From: Deltaproteobacteria bacterium
GTDB taxonomy: Bacteria; Myxococcota_A; UBA796; GCA-2862545
Assembly: GCA_007693595.1 (NCBI GenBank)
Contig: REDI01000045.1
Location: 1 to 64,000, forward strand
Direction of reading: 5' to 3'
Length of the DNA: 64,000 nt
Of the stretch, positions 61,253-64,000 are shown one piece after another (position 1 is the first letter of the stretch; each line of letters opens with the position of its first letter). The position numbers and the translations under genes were made by a program. The notes below the pieces were generated by a model, which searched no databases, was not told where the DNA came from, and worked only from the letters and a program-made list of their open reading frames with translations.

Positions 61253-63469
61253 TCACTCGCGGCGGAGGTCGACCACCTTGTTCAGGTAGTCGCGGTACAC
61301 CAAGAAGGGGTTCTCGCTGGACTGATGTACCACGCCGAGGGGGTTGTTGTAAGGGATCCAGGCGAAGTCAGGGTGGTTGCGCTCGTCGTGCCACTCGCCG
61401 TCGACCACGAGGCCGTTCATATCGGTGACCAAGGTGTAGCGGTAGGTCTCGCTGAACCCGCGAGGGTTGTCGATGTCGGTGTCGATGTGGGTGACGCCGA
61501 CGTTATCGGTCGTGTAGCGGACCGTAGCGCGCACGTCGAAGGTACGCTGTTGGGCGTCGACGGTGATCCGCTCCGCGATGTCACTGTAGCGGCCCGAGCC
61601 GATGCCCTGCACGCGGGTGACGTCGGCGGTGTCTTGGAAGGGGCCCTCGAGCTCACGAGACTCGATGATCCGGTCCGCGAGGACCTCGCCGATGCCCGGC
61701 AGCGCCATGAGCTCGCGGCGGGTCGCGGTGTTGATGTTGAGCATGATCTCGCCTTCGGTGGTCTCGTCGGCGGAGATGTCGACGCCCCAGGCGGGGAAGT
61801 TCCAGACCGGAGGGCCGGGATCGGTGTCGAAGACGATGGGGACCTGCTGGTCACGGATGTAGAAGCTGACGATCTGATGGAAGGGCTTGGGGTAGAGATC
61901 GTTGATGTCGTCGTCTTCGTCGTTGTACCGCTCGCCGTAGAAGCGGCTGTAGGTCATGTAGTGGAGCTCGGAGGTCAGCGCCTTGAGGTCGGCGGTCTCG
62001 TAGGTGATCTCGACGCCGTCGCCCGCGGTGACCGTGATCGCTTCCCGGGGCTCGTCTTCGAGGATCGCGGCGGCGGCCCAGCCATTGCAGTGGCCGAACC
62101 AGGAGTTGTCGAGAGAGTGGTTGGCGGCCCAGCGGTTGAGCAGCTCCCAGGCAGAGATGAAGAAGGGGTTGGGGCTGCGCTGGCCGTCGAGGTACATGTG
62201 GACCGCGTACTTGTCGGTGGGCGAGAGCTCGTCGATGACGAAGGACCACTCGTCTTCGGTGTGCGAGATGGTGCCCTCTTCGATGACGATGCGGCCGCCG
62301 GCGAGGTCTTGCAGGATCTGATTGTAGAAGTCGACCAGGGCGTCGACGTACTCGCTCTGAAGCTCGCGGTATTCTTCGATCTTGGCGCTGCGATCTTCGC
62401 CTTCGAGGTTGCGCAGCTCATCGCCGATGGCCTCGAGCTCGGACTTCATGGGCTGGAACTCGTCGTAGTGGAGCTTGCTCAGCGAGTCGCCTTGCCAGCC
62501 GAGGGTCATCTCGGCGGTGCGCAGGGGCCACCAGTTGCCGGCCCAGGGGCGATAGCCGGTGGGGGCTTGGGCATCGAAGCCGCCGCCGAGGGTCTGTTCG
62601 TCGAGCTGGAGCGCGCTGTCGATGTTGATGGTGCTCGCCAGCGCCCGACGGAAGTCGTAGTTGGGAGGGGGCTCGCTGTCGGGTGGAGGCGGCAGCTGCC
62701 GCCGGATCCGGCTCAGCTCGCCTTCGTCGAGGAGGTAGGCGTGCACGTTGTCGGTGCGGGTCTCGGTGGCCCAGGGCAAGCCGCGCTCGAAGCGCGCGTG
62801 GACCATGCCCCCACCGAGCTCGTCGGGGAAGGTCGCGTCGACCAGGTCGTCGGACTCGGCGCGGGTCGAGACGCGCGAGCCGTTCTCGAGCGTGAGATCG
62901 CCGTCGTCGAAGGGGGTGGCGAAGGGTGCCAGGTAGGTCGGGGCTGCGGTCAGCATAGACTGAGACAGGGCCGACCAGCTCCGACCGAGCTCTTGGGTGG
63001 ACCAGGCCTTCTCGATGCGCTCCCCTTCGACGTTGGTGAACTGGATGATCGCGGCGAGGCGGTCACGATCCTCGCGGAAGACCAGGTAGACGACCGGGTC
63101 GACCTCGGACAGCTCGTTCTGATCGTTGTGGACGCGGTCGACGTAAGCGCGCACCACCGCGAGGGGGGCCACGCTGCCATCGGACCGGACCGCGTAGTCG
63201 TAGAGCTCATCGCTGGCGGAGGGGATCAAGCCGCTATCGACCACCTGGTAGGCCCAAACCACCTGCTGCGACCAGCTCTCATCGAAGCTGGGTAGGGTGT
63301 CGTCGAGGCTGGCGATGGCCCCTTCTTCGTTGCGGATGTTCGCGACGCGATAGGAGGCGCCCACGTAGAAGGTGTCCCCCTCGGCCCAGTCGAAGCCGAC
63401 GAAGTCGCCCCCGGCGTGGTCGGCGGAACAGGCAGAGAGGAGGGCCAGAGCGGTCAAAGCGCGGTACAT
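61253..63469 (-). CDS. Transglutaminase-elicitor lipoprotein with HhH insert
   Basis: The 738-aa lipoprotein (lipobox LLSAC, Cys14) resembles the transglutaminase-elicitor family first described from Phytophthora. Its catalytic Cys is in SWFGHCNGWAAAAIL (C461), with VFDTDPGPPVWNFP and NHPDFAWIPYNNP later in the domain. Between them, at about residues 576-624, sits a ComEA-type helix-hairpin-helix pair (INTATRRELMALPGIGEVLA). Such a nested DNA-binding-like motif is unusual. Start 63469 has GGGAG and a TTGACA promoter upstream. It heads a three-gene lipoprotein operon and probably acts on wall or surface amines. Confidence 0.8.
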   Translation of the reverse strand: MYRALTALALLSACSADHAGGDFVGFDWAEGDTFYVGASYRVANIRNEEGAIASLDDTLPSFDESWSQQVVWAYQVVDSGLIPSASDELYDYAVRSDGSVAPLAVVRAYVDRVHNDQNELSEVDPVVYLVFREDRDRLAAIIQFTNVEGERIEKAWSTQELGRSWSALSQSMLTAAPTYLAPFATPFDDGDLTLENGSRVSTRAESDDLVDATFPDELGGGMVHARFERGLPWATETRTDNVHAYLLDEGELSRIRRQLPPPPDSEPPPNYDFRRALASTINIDSALQLDEQTLGGGFDAQAPTGYRPWAGNWWPLRTAEMTLGWQGDSLSKLHYDEFQPMKSELEAIGDELRNLEGEDRSAKIEEYRELQSEYVDALVDFYNQILQDLAGGRIVIEEGTISHTEDEWSFVIDELSPTDKYAVHMYLDGQRSPNPFFISAWELLNRWAANHSLDNSWFGHCNGWAAAAILEDEPREAITVTAGDGVEITYETADLKALTSELHYMTYSRFYGERYNDEDDDINDLYPKPFHQIVSFYIRDQQVPIVFDTDPGPPVWNFPAWGVDISADETTEGEIMLNINTATRRELMALPGIGEVLADRIIESRELEGPFQDTADVTRVQGIGSGRYSDIAERITVDAQQRTFDVRATVRYTTDNVGVTHIDTDIDNPRGFSETYRYTLVTDMNGLVVDGEWHDERNHPDFAWIPYNNPLGVVHQSSENPFLVYRDYLNKVVDLRRE

Positions 63470-63502
63470 AGAGGCTCCCGATGGAGGGGTTGAGCGCGGG
63501 CG

Positions 63503-63531
63503 GTCTAACGTCGTTGGGGTGGCAGTGTCAA
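63503..63531 (-). promoter_or_regulatory. Promoter of the transglutaminase operon
   Basis: On the minus strand a perfect TTGACA (63526-63531), a 17-base spacer and TTAGAC (63503-63508) lie 34 bases upstream of the start. This is the clearest sigma-70-type promoter in the window. Confidence 0.7.
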
Positions 63532-63669
63532 GGAGTTGGCTCGGATCTCGGTCGATGGTTCGCTCCATCGTCGACGCGGAGAGGGCTGCGCGAGGACGAC
63601 GGGGCGAGCGCTCCACGTTGAACCCTGAGCGCTCCTGTGCTATGCTCCGCCTTCCCCAGAGAGGTGAGC

Positions 63670-64000
63670 ATGCGGATCTGGAAGCCCATCGCCGGCGGAG
63701 TCTCGCTTCTCCTCCTCGCGTGCGGGGGACTCGGCGCGACCGTCGAGGGGAGCCTCCTCGTCGATGGTCAGCCCTTCAACGCCGTCTCCTGCACTTCGGG
63801 ATCCGTCTTTGGTTTCTCAGGGGTAGAGCTTCGCAACGAACAGGGCGAAGGCCTGCGCATCGTGACCCAGCCCGATGACACGGCGACGGTGGTGCTCCTT
63901 CCAGCCGGGGTATCCTCGGGGATCGATCTGGGCCCCTGTGGTACCGCAGGGTTTCGTACCACGAGCCTGACCATCAACGATGTCGCGGCCCTCGAAGGCC
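63670..64000 (+). CDS. Lipoprotein, cut by the window end
   Basis: The first 110 codons are present. The signal (VSLLLLAC, Cys18) is a clear lipobox and GAGG precedes the ATG. The mature part (GSLLVDGQPFNAVSC, then VFGFSGVELRNEQG and IDLGPCGTAGF) parallels the lipoprotein at 23391-23789, so the two form a family in this genome. The 3' end lies outside. Confidence 0.75.
   Translation, partial: MRIWKPIAGGVSLLLLACGGLGATVEGSLLVDGQPFNAVSCTSGSVFGFSGVELRNEQGEGLRIVTQPDDTATVVLLPAGVSSGIDLGPCGTAGFRTTSLTINDVAALEG

Noticed and set aside
60641-63295. Open frame of 884 codons on the plus strand
   Set aside because: It is antisense to the BIG2/CARDB and transglutaminase genes and has only shadow-type composition.

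Overview
The window is very GC-rich and reads like a chromosome segment of a free-living, outer-membrane-bearing deltaproteobacterium. Myxococcota or a close relative is the best guess. The reasons are: about ten different lipoproteins with a classical lipobox; a giant beta-helix/MopE/calcium-repeat surface protein ending in a MYXO-CTERM-like hydrophobic-plus-arginine tail; HEAT, RCC1, BIG2 and CARDB proteins; a multi-PAS hybrid histidine kinase; a DUF4157 (eCIS-core) metallopeptidase protein; and animal-like enzymes (cysteine dioxygenase, cysteine-sulfinate decarboxylase, major-royal-jelly-like protein). The assignment is inference; no rRNA or tRNA gene is visible.

Layout. 1-4.4 kb: an intrinsic terminator from an upstream gene, two hairpin repeats, a hypothetical protein, a large lipoprotein, a membrane-anchored lipocalin and a 44-aa HEAT microprotein. 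4.5-11.2 kb: a coupled pair encoding an M48-type metallopeptidase and an 1833-aa pseudokinase/DUF4011/SF1 helicase/nuclease/BRCT protein. 11.3-22.2 kb: a royal-jelly-like secreted protein, a coupled DUF4157 protein plus TPR protein, and the giant surface protein. 22.5-29.1 kb: two coupled lipoproteins, a HEAT-DUF2157 membrane protein, and a polyprenyl synthase coupled to a GbsR/MarR regulator with a promoter-operator. 29.2-39.6 kb: a lipoprotein, a HEAT protein ending in a HEPN-like helix pair, a saccharopine-dehydrogenase-like enzyme, an RCC1 lipoprotein, a hybrid histidine kinase and a coiled-coil membrane protein.

39.7-46.9 kb is a sulfur amino-acid block on the minus strand: metY-metX-thrA with 4-base overlaps make homocysteine, followed by cysteine-sulfinate decarboxylase and cysteine dioxygenase (hypotaurine branch). 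Upstream of metY is an apparently leaderless 31-codon ORF with a Cys-Cys-Glu-Cys-Cys-Met run, followed by mutually exclusive hairpins: a candidate cysteine-sensing attenuator, and the most interesting regulatory find here. 47.1-50.7 kb: small genes, a CTP-dependent dolichol-kinase-like protein and an ABC1/UbiB kinase. 50.8-57.6 kb: an arginine operon argR-argG-(P-loop protein)-argC-argD-argF'-argB using N-acetylornithine carbamoyltransferase, with tandem ArgR-box-like palindromes and a leaderless argR. 57.7-64 kb: a secreted metzincin-like protease, a three-lipoprotein operon headed by a transglutaminase-elicitor protein containing a ComEA-type helix-hairpin-helix insert, and a lipoprotein cut by the window edge that is a paralogue of one at 23.4 kb.

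Promoters that can be read resemble TTGACA-N17-TTAGAC. Coding is dense, with many ATGA/GTGA overlaps, and start choices were made mostly from Shine-Dalgarno spacing and lipoprotein signals.
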